Source of the DNA: Natronohydrobacter thiooxidans
GTDB taxonomy: Bacteria; Pseudomonadota; Alphaproteobacteria; Rhodobacterales; Rhodobacteraceae
NCBI RefSeq assembly: GCF_001884735.1
Contig: NZ_MJAP01000033.1
Location: 62,001-126,000, forward strand
Length of the DNA stretch: 64,000 bases
Reading direction: 5' to 3'
This document shows positions 44,647 through 52,431 of the stretch, in pieces (positions within the stretch are counted from its first letter, which is position 1; each line of letters begins with the position of its first letter). Made by a program: the position numbers and the translations under genes. The notes beneath the pieces are model-generated. The model made no database searches and was not told the origin of the DNA. It saw nothing but the letters and a program-made list of their open reading frames with translations.

Positions 44647-45979
44647 GCTGTCCAGCCCTTATGTAGGTGATCGGATTGACGGCCCGACCGTTCACACGCA
44701 CCTCATAGTGCAGATGCACGCCGGTCGACGCCCCTGTGGTGCCCATACCACCAATCCTCTGGCCGCGCGAGACCCTTTGTCCGGGGCGCACGTCAATGCT
44801 GTTCAAATGCGCGTAATAGGTCTCGATTCCGAAGTCATGCTGGATGATCACCAGATTGCCGTAACCGCCCTGACGCCCGGCGCTTTTGACGACACCATCG
44901 GCCGAGGCCGCGATGGCGGTGCCGCGCGGTCCGGCCCAGTCGAGCCCGTTATGCATGGTCGAACGACCGGTCAGCGGATGGCGGCGCATCCCGAAGCCCG
45001 AGGTCTGGCGCACCGCACCGGCGCTGACCGGGCGTGCCACCGGCAGGCGGTCGATGCCCTGACGATAGGCGTGCACATCTGCCATGCGGTCCAGTATGGC
45101 ATTGGCGCGGGCGATGTCCTGGCTTGGCCCCATCGTGCCCGAGGTCGACACGGCAATCGGACGCAGCGCTTCGGTCTGTGAATTCGCCCCCTGACGGACA
45201 AGGCGGCGGATCTGGTCAGGCGAGACCCCGGCGCTGCGGAACACGCGCTCCAGCGGGGCCACGACCGTATCGAGCGCCTCTTCGAGCTGCGAGAAGATGA
45301 CGTGGTTGCGGTCCTTGAGAAGCTCGTTTTCAAGCGCGAGATGCTGGGCCTGAATGCGCGCCTGTTCGGCGTCGATGCCCAGTTCATGGGTGTTTTTCGA
45401 GGCGCGGTCCATCGCGACCAGCAGGTAGTCGAGCATCTCCTCGGTGTCGCGGCTGCGGTCTGCGGCGGTGCGGCTGGAGCCGGTTTCGGCCTCCAGTGTC
45501 TGCGTCACTTCGGTCAGACGCGCGCGGGCCTCGTCGCGTTCGCGGGTGACGCGGCGGATGGTGTTATGGATCGCGTCAATGCCAGTTTCGAGTTCCAGTC
45601 GGCGCTGTTCCGAGGCCAGAAGCTGCATCTGCATTTCCGAGATGCGTTCCATTGCTTCGGCGAAGCGCGATTGCGCAGCTTCAGTTTCCACGGCGCGCAT
45701 GTCGCGTTCCGTGGCGAGCTGGTTCAGGCGTTGTTCGTAATTCGCCTGATCGCGCAGGGCCTGATCGCGCAGATTGCCCGAGCCGATGGCATCCATTAGC
45801 AGGATCGAGGTGGCGATCACGCCCCAGGCGAAGAAGCTGGCCACCGAGGCGATCGTCACCGCCTGCGTGATCGGACGCAACCGGACATACCGGGTCGTCT
45901 TGTCTGAACGCAGGAATAGGCGTTGTTCTGGCAGGTGGCGTTCAAGCCGCTGATTCGCGCGAACAAGTAGTCTTTTCAA
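44636..45979 (-). CDS. M23 family peptidoglycan metallopeptidase, membrane-anchored, with coiled coil
   Basis: I choose a TTG start at 45979 (MKRLLVRANQRLERHLPEQRLF), giving 447 residues; the frame runs open to 46162 but the extra 61 codons look non-coding. A single transmembrane helix (about residues 35-60) precedes a long coiled coil (about 70-220). The C-terminal LytM domain has the zinc ligands in MHNGLDW (HxxxD) and HLHYE. It should cut peptidoglycan crosslinks under control of the adjacent bactofilin. The start codon is uncertain because no good Shine-Dalgarno is visible. Confidence 0.88.
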   Translation of the reverse strand: MKRLLVRANQRLERHLPEQRLFLRSDKTTRYVRLRPITQAVTIASVASFFAWGVIATSILLMDAIGSGNLRDQALRDQANYEQRLNQLATERDMRAVETEAAQSRFAEAMERISEMQMQLLASEQRRLELETGIDAIHNTIRRVTRERDEARARLTEVTQTLEAETGSSRTAADRSRDTEEMLDYLLVAMDRASKNTHELGIDAEQARIQAQHLALENELLKDRNHVIFSQLEEALDTVVAPLERVFRSAGVSPDQIRRLVRQGANSQTEALRPIAVSTSGTMGPSQDIARANAILDRMADVHAYRQGIDRLPVARPVSAGAVRQTSGFGMRRHPLTGRSTMHNGLDWAGPRGTAIAASADGVVKSAGRQGGYGNLVIIQHDFGIETYYAHLNSIDVRPGQRVSRGQRIGGMGTTGASTGVHLHYEVRVNGRAVNPITYIRAGQHVF

Positions 45980-46287
45980 GGCAAGCGTCCCGTTTTCCGC
46001 TATCTCGTTTGAAGGCCGGGGCGGCCAACGCTGATCTTTGCTCTGACAAACCGCATTGACACTCGACACATACACGCCAGAGCCACGAGCGCCCCGGCGA
46101 ACAAGAGCAAAACTAACTTCTGTTAAGAGGCGGTGACCGGGCGGGCAACCCGCTATCGGCATTTTCTGCGCTGTCGGGGGGCGATAGGGCCGAAATGGGC
46201 GGGAACCTGCCGATGTGACGCGGGCAAATCAGAGGATTGTCCCTGTTTGTTCAGGGCGTGCTCAAATGTTTTCGCGCTATGGTTGTG
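45980..46287. other. 308-bp intergenic region upstream of the M23-bactofilin operon
   Basis: This region lies between the chosen M23 start and the end of the DUF455 gene, both on the minus strand. It presumably holds the M23-bactofilin promoter. I see no convincing promoter boxes, repeats or small genes in it. Confidence 0.4.
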
Positions 46288-47100
46288 CTAGCCGGTTTCG
46301 GTCAGCGGCCAGTAGAAATCGGGGGGCAGACCGGCCTGCGCGCGCTTTTCCTCGTTGAAGGGCGGGCGCAGGGGGCTGTGAAAATAGCGGCGCACGAGGT
46401 CGAGAAAGACCGGTTGCGGGTCCAGATTGTCGCGCCCGCAGAGGAAGTTGAACCATTTAGAGCCATAGGCGACATGGCCCACTTCCTCGGCATAGATCAC
46501 TTCGAGCGCGGCCACGGATCGGGTGTCTTTCGCGCGTTTGAAGATTTCGATCATGCCGGGTGTGACATCCAGCCCGCGCGCCTCCAGCACCATCGGCACG
46601 ACCGCGAGGCGGCCCAGAATGTCATCTGCCGTATCTTCGGCGGCGCGCCACATTCCGGCATGGGCGGGCAGGGCGCCGTAGTGGCTGCCCTGCGCCTCCA
46701 GGCAATCGCAGATCAGGTTGAAGTGGTTCGATTCCTCATCCGCCGCTTTCACCCAGTCATCGAAGAATCCGAGCGGCATATCGGTTTTGTGAAAGCGTGC
46801 GACCATATCCCAGTGGAGATCGACTGCATTAAGTTCGATATGTGCAATCGCGTGCAGAAGCGCGATACGCCCTTCCGGGCTGCCGGGCTTGCGTTTGGGC
46901 ACGTCGCGCGGGTCCAGCAATTCGGGCTTATCCGGGCGCGCGGGAAAGTCGGGGGGTGTCGCCATGCCCAAGGGCACCGGCGTGCTCGCCTTGCGAGCGG
47001 CGAACCATGTCGCCGCGTATTGGCGCGAAAGCGCGGTTTTCGCGCGCCCATCGGCGGTGGTCAGAACCGCCACCGCCATTTCCCGCAAGCTCAGACTCAT
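46288..47100 (-). CDS. DUF455 family ferritin-like protein
   Basis: The 270-residue helical protein has ferritin-like di-iron motifs: LLHAIAHIELNAVDLHWDM, AADEESNHFNLI and LEVIYAEEVGHVAYGSKWF, giving the E...ExxH pattern twice. The family resembles MiaE-like diiron monooxygenases, but no activity is established. It begins in an ATGA overlap with the stop of the peroxiredoxin gene, so both are coexpressed; an oxidative-stress link is possible. Confidence 0.88.
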   Translation of the reverse strand: MSLSLREMAVAVLTTADGRAKTALSRQYAATWFAARKASTPVPLGMATPPDFPARPDKPELLDPRDVPKRKPGSPEGRIALLHAIAHIELNAVDLHWDMVARFHKTDMPLGFFDDWVKAADEESNHFNLICDCLEAQGSHYGALPAHAGMWRAAEDTADDILGRLAVVPMVLEARGLDVTPGMIEIFKRAKDTRSVAALEVIYAEEVGHVAYGSKWFNFLCGRDNLDPQPVFLDLVRRYFHSPLRPPFNEEKRAQAGLPPDFYWPLTETG

Positions 47101-47558
47101 GCGTTGCGCAGCGCCTCAAGCACCTCGCTTGCATGGCCCTTGGCCTTCACCTTGCGCCAGACCCGCGCGATCCGGCCGTCACCATCGATCAGGAATGTCG
47201 CGCGCTCGATCCCCATCGAGGTCTTGCCATACATGTTCTTCTCGACCCAGACGCCATAACGCTCGCAGGTATCGCTCTCTGCATCCGAGGCCAGGATCAC
47301 GCCCAGATCATACTTGGCTGCGAATTTGTCATGCTTGGCCACAGTGTCTTTCGAGATGCCGATGACCTTTGCGCCTGCGGCTTCGAATTCGGCGATCTGC
47401 GCGGTAAACTCCTGCGCTTCGGTGGTGCAGCCGGGCGTGTCGTCGCGCGGGTAGAAATAGACCACCACATGCGCGGGTCGCAGCGCTGATAGTGTTACCT
47501 CGCCGCCGCCATTGGCGGGCAGGGTGAAATCAGGGGCCATCTCGCCAGTGTCGGGCAT
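47097..47558 (-). CDS. bcp: Peroxiredoxin, Bcp/PrxQ type (thiol peroxidase)
   Basis: The 153-residue protein starts at 47558 (MPDTGEMAPDFTLP), with AAGGAG seven bases upstream; the much longer open frame above it is antisense to queA. The peroxidatic site is YPRDDTPGCTTEAQEF with Cys44. Position 49, where E. coli Bcp has its resolving cysteine, is glutamine; the only other cysteine is Cys98. It should reduce peroxides as a 1-Cys or atypical enzyme. It is upstream of and coupled to the DUF455 gene. Confidence 0.94.
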   Translation of the reverse strand: MPDTGEMAPDFTLPANGGGEVTLSALRPAHVVVYFYPRDDTPGCTTEAQEFTAQIAEFEAAGAKVIGISKDTVAKHDKFAAKYDLGVILASDAESDTCERYGVWVEKNMYGKTSMGIERATFLIDGDGRIARVWRKVKAKGHASEVLEALRNA

Positions 47559-47657
47559 TTTCCATCTCCTTCTCACGAAAGCGTTGCGCCTGTTGTAGCG
47601 ACCTTGCGCCCAAGTTAAAGGGCCAGCACCGAAAATCTCGCGCAAAAGGGGCAGGGG

Positions 47658-48707
47658 ATGAAACTGTCGGATTTCGATTTCGACCTGCCGGAAGCGCTGA
47701 TCGCGACGCGCCCGGTGCGCCCGCGTCCGGCGGCGCGGCTGCTTCTGGCCGAGGGGGATGCGATATCGGATCGCCATGTTGCGGATCTGCCGGATATCCT
47801 GCGTCCCGGTGATCTGCTGGTGATCAACACGACCAAGGTCATTCCCGCACGGCTGACAGGCCAGCGCCCGCGCAATACAGCACAAGGGCCGGTCAGCGCG
47901 CGTGTCGAGATCACCCTGACCGAGCCGCAGCCCGATGGAAGCTGGCGTGCGCTGGCCAAGCCGTTGCGCAAACTTGCGGCGGGCGAGGAGATCCTCTTCA
48001 CCGGCGAGTTGCGCGCCGAGGTGATCGAGCGCGGGCCAGAGGATGTGGTGCTGCGCTTCAACCTGAGCGGGGATGCGTTCGACGCGGCGCTGGACCTTGC
48101 CGGGCAGATGCCGCTGCCACCCTATATTGCCGGACGCCGCGCCGCGGATGCGCAGGATCGCGAGGATTATCAGACGGTTTTCGCGCGGGATGCGGGGGCG
48201 GTGGCGGCGCCCACGGCGTCGCTGCATTTCGATGAGGGGTTGCTGGAGCGGCTGCGCGCCATGGGCGTGGGCTTTGCAGAAGTGACATTGCATGTGGGCG
48301 CGGGTACGTTCCTGCCGGTCAAGGTGGATGATGTGCGCGACCATAAGATGCACGCCGAATGGGGGCAGGTCACGCCCGAGGCGGCAGCACGGATCATGGC
48401 TACCAAAGCGGCTGGCGGTCGCGTGATCCCGGTGGGCACCACGGCGCTGCGCCTGATCGAGACGGCCGCCACCGCGCCCGGCCGGATCGAGGCATGGACC
48501 GGCAAGACCGATATCTTCATCACGCCCGGTTTCCGGTTTCAACTGGCCGACGGGTTGATGACGAATTTCCATCTGCCGAAATCCACATTGATGATGCTGG
48601 TCTCTGCCCTGATGGGGCGCGCGCGGATCATGGCGATTTATGACCACGCGATTGCGCGCGGGTATCGGTTCTTCTCTTACGGGGATGCCTCGCTTCTCTT
48701 GCCGTGA
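47658..48707 (+). CDS. queA: S-adenosylmethionine:tRNA ribosyltransferase-isomerase
   Basis: The 349-residue enzyme transfers and isomerises the ribosyl group of SAM onto preQ1-tRNA, forming epoxyqueuosine. Conserved segments are [66 protein letters not shown] and [17 protein letters not shown]. It is divergent from bcp. The other queuosine genes are not in the window. Confidence 0.98.
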   Translation: MKLSDFDFDLPEALIATRPVRPRPAARLLLAEGDAISDRHVADLPDILRPGDLLVINTTKVIPARLTGQRPRNTAQGPVSARVEITLTEPQPDGSWRALAKPLRKLAAGEEILFTGELRAEVIERGPEDVVLRFNLSGDAFDAALDLAGQMPLPPYIAGRRAADAQDREDYQTVFARDAGAVAAPTASLHFDEGLLERLRAMGVGFAEVTLHVGAGTFLPVKVDDVRDHKMHAEWGQVTPEAAARIMATKAAGGRVIPVGTTALRLIETAATAPGRIEAWTGKTDIFITPGFRFQLADGLMTNFHLPKSTLMMLVSALMGRARIMAIYDHAIARGYRFFSYGDASLLLP

Positions 48708-48791
48708 ATGGAACCGGGGCCGGTCGTATTCGTCATGGTTCTGAGACGAGTCTCGGGCTAATGTGGGGCGGCATCAAATCAGGGTATAGGA

Positions 48792-50039
48792 ATGTTCAAG
48801 GTTTTCACGGCATCATGGGCGCTTTTGCTCGGCATGTTGTTCCTGATGGTGGGCAACGGCGTGCAGGGTACGCTGCTGGGCATCCGTGGCGCGATCGAGG
48901 GCTTCTCGACCACGCAGATGTCGATTGTCATGTCGGCCTATTTCCTTGGCTTCCTGATCGGATCGCGCGCCACGCCGGAAATGATCCGGCGCGTGGGCCA
49001 TGTGCGGGTCTTTGCGGCACTCGGCTCGCTGATTTCGGCGGTGCTGGTGCTGTATGCCGCAATCCCTGACTGGGTGGCCTGGACGCTGCTGCGCGTGCTG
49101 ATCGGATTTGCCTTTTCCGGGGTCTATGTCACGGCGGAAAGCTGGCTGAACAACACCGCCAGCAATGAGAATCGCGGACAGGCGCTGTCGCTTTACATGA
49201 TCGTGCAGATGCTGGGGATCATTTCGGCGCAGGCGCTGATCAATTTCGCCGATCCGGCGGGTTTCCTTTTGTTCATCATCCCCTCCGTGCTGGTGTCGCT
49301 GGCCTTTGCGCCGATCCTGTTGTCGATCAGCCCGGCGCCCACATTCGGGACGACGAGATCCATGTCGATCCGGCAGCTTTATGATGTCTCGCCGCTGGGG
49401 GTGGTGGGCATTTTCCTGATGGGCGGTGTCTTTTCCGCGCTCTTTGGCATGACCGCTGTCTGGGGCACCGAGGCCGGGCTGAGTATTCTTGAGATCTCGG
49501 TCTTCACCGCGGCGATCTATGTGGGCGGGCTGATCTTTCAGTATCCGATCGGCTGGCTGTCGGACCGGATGGACCGCCGGAAACTGCTGATCGTGGTCGC
49601 GCTGATCGGCACAGTATCCGGGGCGCTGGCTGTGGTGTTCCCGCTGAATTTTGTCTGGCTTCTGGGCGTGGCGCTGGTCATCGGGGGTATTTCGAACCCG
49701 CTTTATTCGCTGCTGGTGGCCTATACCAATGACTATGTGGAAACGGATCAGATGGCGGCGGTCTCTGGCGGGTTGTTATTCGTCAATGGTCTGGGGGCGA
49801 TTATCGGGCCGCTGGCCATCGGCTGGCTGATGAGCCTGATCGGGCCGCCGGGCTATTTCCTGTTCATCATCATGCTGACCGCGCTGCTCGCGGCCTATGC
49901 GCTCTATCGCATGACACAGCGTCCCGCGCCGTCCGTGGCGGAAAGCGGACCTTTTGCGCCGGTCTCCCCGGTGGTTTCGGCGGCGACGGTCGAGGCCGTC
50001 TATACCGAACTGGCAGAGCAAAAGGGCGACGCAACATGA
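48792..50039 (+). CDS. MFS transporter (YcaD-like)
   Basis: The 415-residue protein has 12 hydrophobic helices and the MFS motif between helices 2 and 3 in degenerate form (GSRATPEMIRRVGHVRVF); the second half has the better-conserved GWLSDRMDRRKLL. VYVTAESWLNN resembles the YcaD family. The substrate is unknown. A soluble acidic tail follows the last helix. AGGA abuts the ATG. Confidence 0.88.
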   Translation: MFKVFTASWALLLGMLFLMVGNGVQGTLLGIRGAIEGFSTTQMSIVMSAYFLGFLIGSRATPEMIRRVGHVRVFAALGSLISAVLVLYAAIPDWVAWTLLRVLIGFAFSGVYVTAESWLNNTASNENRGQALSLYMIVQMLGIISAQALINFADPAGFLLFIIPSVLVSLAFAPILLSISPAPTFGTTRSMSIRQLYDVSPLGVVGIFLMGGVFSALFGMTAVWGTEAGLSILEISVFTAAIYVGGLIFQYPIGWLSDRMDRRKLLIVVALIGTVSGALAVVFPLNFVWLLGVALVIGGISNPLYSLLVAYTNDYVETDQMAAVSGGLLFVNGLGAIIGPLAIGWLMSLIGPPGYFLFIIMLTALLAAYALYRMTQRPAPSVAESGPFAPVSPVVSAATVEAVYTELAEQKGDAT

Positions 50040-50154
50040 TTGCGTTGCAGTTTCGCACTTATTTTCAGCCTCAAGCAGGCGTGATTGCGAAAAACTTGTG
50101 CGCAAAACGAATCACTGGCACGATTCTGTAACGATACGATGAACAGGTGACATT

Positions 50155-50733
50155 ATGTCGACAGTTGATGAAGTGCTTTCGTTCTGGATTGACGAGGTCG
50201 GACCTGCAGGCTGGTACGCGGTGGATGACGCGCTGGATGCCAAGGTGCGCGAGCGGTTTGGCGGGCTGTGGGAAAAGGCGCGCGCCGGGCGGCTGTCGCG
50301 CTGGGCCTCCTGCGCCAAGGGCGCGCTGGCCTATATCATCGTCACCGATCAGTTCCCGCGCAACATGTTCCGCGGCGATGCGCGGGCTTTCGCGACGGAT
50401 GACCTGGCACGCCAGGTTGCGGCGCGGGCCTGCCATCTGGGGTTTGACCGCCATATCGCAGAGCCGCAGCGTCAGTTCTTCTATCTGCCGCTGATGCATT
50501 CGGAAAGCCTGATGGATCAGGATCGTGCCGTGCGCATGTTCCTGTTGCGGATGCCGGAAACCGGGGCGGAGAATCTGCTCCACGCGCGGGCGCATCGCGC
50601 CGTGATCCGCGAATTCGGGCGGTTTCCCTATCGCAATGATGCGCTGGGGCGCGCGACGACCGATCGCGAGCAGGAGTTCCTTGATCAAGGCGGCTACAGC
50701 GTGGCTGTCGGGGCGCTGCAACGGGCGGCCTGA
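50155..50733 (+). CDS. DUF924 family protein
   Basis: The 192-residue helical protein has the family hallmarks EVLSFWIDEVGPAGWY, ALAYIIVTDQFPRNMFRGDARAFATD, FFYLPLMHSESLMDQDRAV and the terminal EFGRFPYRNDALGR...TDREQEFL. The fold resembles TPR-like helical arrays; function is unknown. AGGTGA precedes the ATG. It is monocistronic, with an unusual hairpin cluster just downstream. Confidence 0.92.
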   Translation: MSTVDEVLSFWIDEVGPAGWYAVDDALDAKVRERFGGLWEKARAGRLSRWASCAKGALAYIIVTDQFPRNMFRGDARAFATDDLARQVAARACHLGFDRHIAEPQRQFFYLPLMHSESLMDQDRAVRMFLLRMPETGAENLLHARAHRAVIREFGRFPYRNDALGRATTDREQEFLDQGGYSVAVGALQRAA

Positions 50734-50738
50734 GAACG

Positions 50739-50780
50739 CGCCATGCAAAAAACGCATGGCGGGGTTCTGTCCCATGCGTT
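50739..50780. terminator. Overlapping alternative hairpins between DUF924 and lpdA
   Basis: CGCCATGC (50739-50746) can pair with GCATGGCG (50754-50761). Alternatively AACGCATGG (50751-50759) can pair with CCATGCGTT (50772-50780). Read on the minus strand, the second stem is followed by T6, giving a canonical intrinsic terminator facing away from lpdA; on the plus strand it may still end DUF924 transcripts. Confidence 0.6.
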
Positions 50781-50846
50781 GCGAGGTTGGAAAAAATAGT
50801 TTAATGGCAAACTATATTCCAGATGCCACGCAAGGGAGGGTTCCGC

Positions 50847-52241
50847 ATGGCCGCCAAGAGTTTTGATGTGATCGTCATCGGGGCCGGTCCGGGGGGCTAT
50901 GTTGCCGCCATCCGCGCAGCACAGCTTGGCAAGTCTGTGGCCATCGTCGAGCGTGAGCATCTGGGCGGCATTTGTCTGAACTGGGGCTGTATCCCGACAA
51001 AGGCGCTGCTGCGCTCGGCCGAAGTGTTCCATCTGATGCACCGCGCCAAGGAATTCGGGCTGAAGGCTGAGAATATCGGCTATGATCTGGATGCCGTGGT
51101 GAAGCGCTCGCGCAAGGTCGCGGGCCAGCTTTCGGGCGGCATTGGTCATCTGATGAAGAAGAACAAGATCACGGTGGTCATGGGCGCGGCGACACTGCCG
51201 GCCAAGGGCAAGGTCTCGGTCAAGACCGACAAGGGCACCGAGGAGCTGAGCGCGCCGAATATCATTCTGGCGACCGGCGCGCGGGCGCGCGAATTGCCGG
51301 GGTTGGAGGCGGATGGCGATCTGGTCTGGACCTATAAACACGCGCTGCAGCCCAAGCGGATGCCGAAAAAGCTGCTGGTGATCGGCTCGGGCGCGATCGG
51401 GATCGAATTCGCGAGTTTCTTCAACACGCTGGGCGCGGATGTGACGGTTGTTGAAGTGATGGACCGTATCCTGCCGGTCGAGGATGAGGAAATCAGCAAT
51501 TTCGCCCGCAAGCAGTTCGAAAAGCAGGGCATGAAGATCATTGCCAAGGCGATGGTCAAGAAGCTCGATCGCGCGGCGCCGAAAGTGACGGCGCATATCG
51601 AGCGGGACGGCAAAACCGGGACGATGGAATTCGACACGGTGATTTCCGCGGTCGGGATCGTCGCGAATACCGAAGGGCTGGGGCTGGAAGCGCTGGGCGC
51701 GAAGATCGACCGCTCTTTCGTGGTGACCGATCAGTATTGCCGCACCGGGGTCGAGGGGCTCTATGTGATCGGTGATGCGACCAATGGTCCCTGGCTCGCG
51801 CATAAGGCCAGCCATGAGGGTGTGATGGTGGCGGAACTGATCGCGGGGGGGCATCCGCATGCGGTGGACCCAAGCTCGATTGCGGGCTGCACCTATTGCC
51901 ATCCGCAGGTGGCGTCGGTCGGGCTGACCGAAGCCAAGGCGAAAGAGGCGGGTTATCAGGTCAAGGTGGGGCGTTTCCCCTTCATCGGCAATGGCAAGGC
52001 GATTGCGCTGGGCGAGCCCGAGGGCATGATCAAGACGATCTTTGACGCGAAAACCGGAGAGTTGCTGGGCGCGCATATGGTGGGTGCGGAAGTGACCGAA
52101 TTGATTCAGGGCTATGTCGTGGGCCGTCAGCTGGAGACGACCGAGGAAGATCTGATGAACACGGTCTTCCCGCATCCGACCCTGAGCGAGATGATGCATG
52201 AATCGGTCTTGGATGCTTACGGGCGCGCGCTGCATTTCTGA
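50847..52241 (+). CDS. lpdA: Dihydrolipoyl dehydrogenase
   Basis: The 464-residue flavoprotein reoxidises lipoyl groups of 2-oxoacid dehydrogenase or glycine-cleavage complexes using NAD+. The FAD site is VIVIGAGPGGYVAAIRAAQLG, the redox disulphide GGICLNWGCIPTKALL, the NAD site LLVIGSGAIGIEFASFF and the catalytic His-Glu pair HPHPTLSEMMHE. The ATG at 50847 lies six bases after GGGAGGG; the upstream ATG at 50823 is rejected. It is not next to any E1/E2 genes here, so its partner complex is unknown. Confidence 0.96.
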   Translation: MAAKSFDVIVIGAGPGGYVAAIRAAQLGKSVAIVEREHLGGICLNWGCIPTKALLRSAEVFHLMHRAKEFGLKAENIGYDLDAVVKRSRKVAGQLSGGIGHLMKKNKITVVMGAATLPAKGKVSVKTDKGTEELSAPNIILATGARARELPGLEADGDLVWTYKHALQPKRMPKKLLVIGSGAIGIEFASFFNTLGADVTVVEVMDRILPVEDEEISNFARKQFEKQGMKIIAKAMVKKLDRAAPKVTAHIERDGKTGTMEFDTVISAVGIVANTEGLGLEALGAKIDRSFVVTDQYCRTGVEGLYVIGDATNGPWLAHKASHEGVMVAELIAGGHPHAVDPSSIAGCTYCHPQVASVGLTEAKAKEAGYQVKVGRFPFIGNGKAIALGEPEGMIKTIFDAKTGELLGAHMVGAEVTELIQGYVVGRQLETTEEDLMNTVFPHPTLSEMMHESVLDAYGRALHF

Positions 52242-52281
52242 CGGTTTCAGATTGAGCGGCGGCGCCGCAAGAGTATCTGTC

Positions 52282-52305
52282 ACGCCCTGCCTTGCGGCAG
52301 GGCGT
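52282..52305 (+). terminator. Hairpin terminator downstream of lpdA
   Basis: ACGCCCTGCC (52282-52291) and GGCAGGGCGT (52296-52305) form a perfect 10-bp stem with a TTGC loop. ATTTTGAGTATTTT follows a few bases later. Confidence 0.65.
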
Positions 52306-52431
52306 TCCGCATTTTGAGTATTTTGGGCAAGATGAAGCCGAAGCGATTTTGTTCATCAAATGTTCACTATTTTTGCTTGGAGACTCGCCCGGCAGAGACT
52401 ATGTTGCCCGATGTGAGCCGTGGGGGTCGGG

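Noticed and set aside
45980..46162. 61-codon N-terminal extension of the M23 protein
   Set aside because: It lacks family similarity and has cysteine/proline/arginine-rich non-coding character; the basic segment at 45979 resembles the usual start of this family.
47559..48647. N-terminal extension of the peroxiredoxin frame, making a 516-residue protein
   Set aside because: The extra ~360 codons are antisense to queA, and a good ribosome-binding site sits before the family-typical start at 47558.
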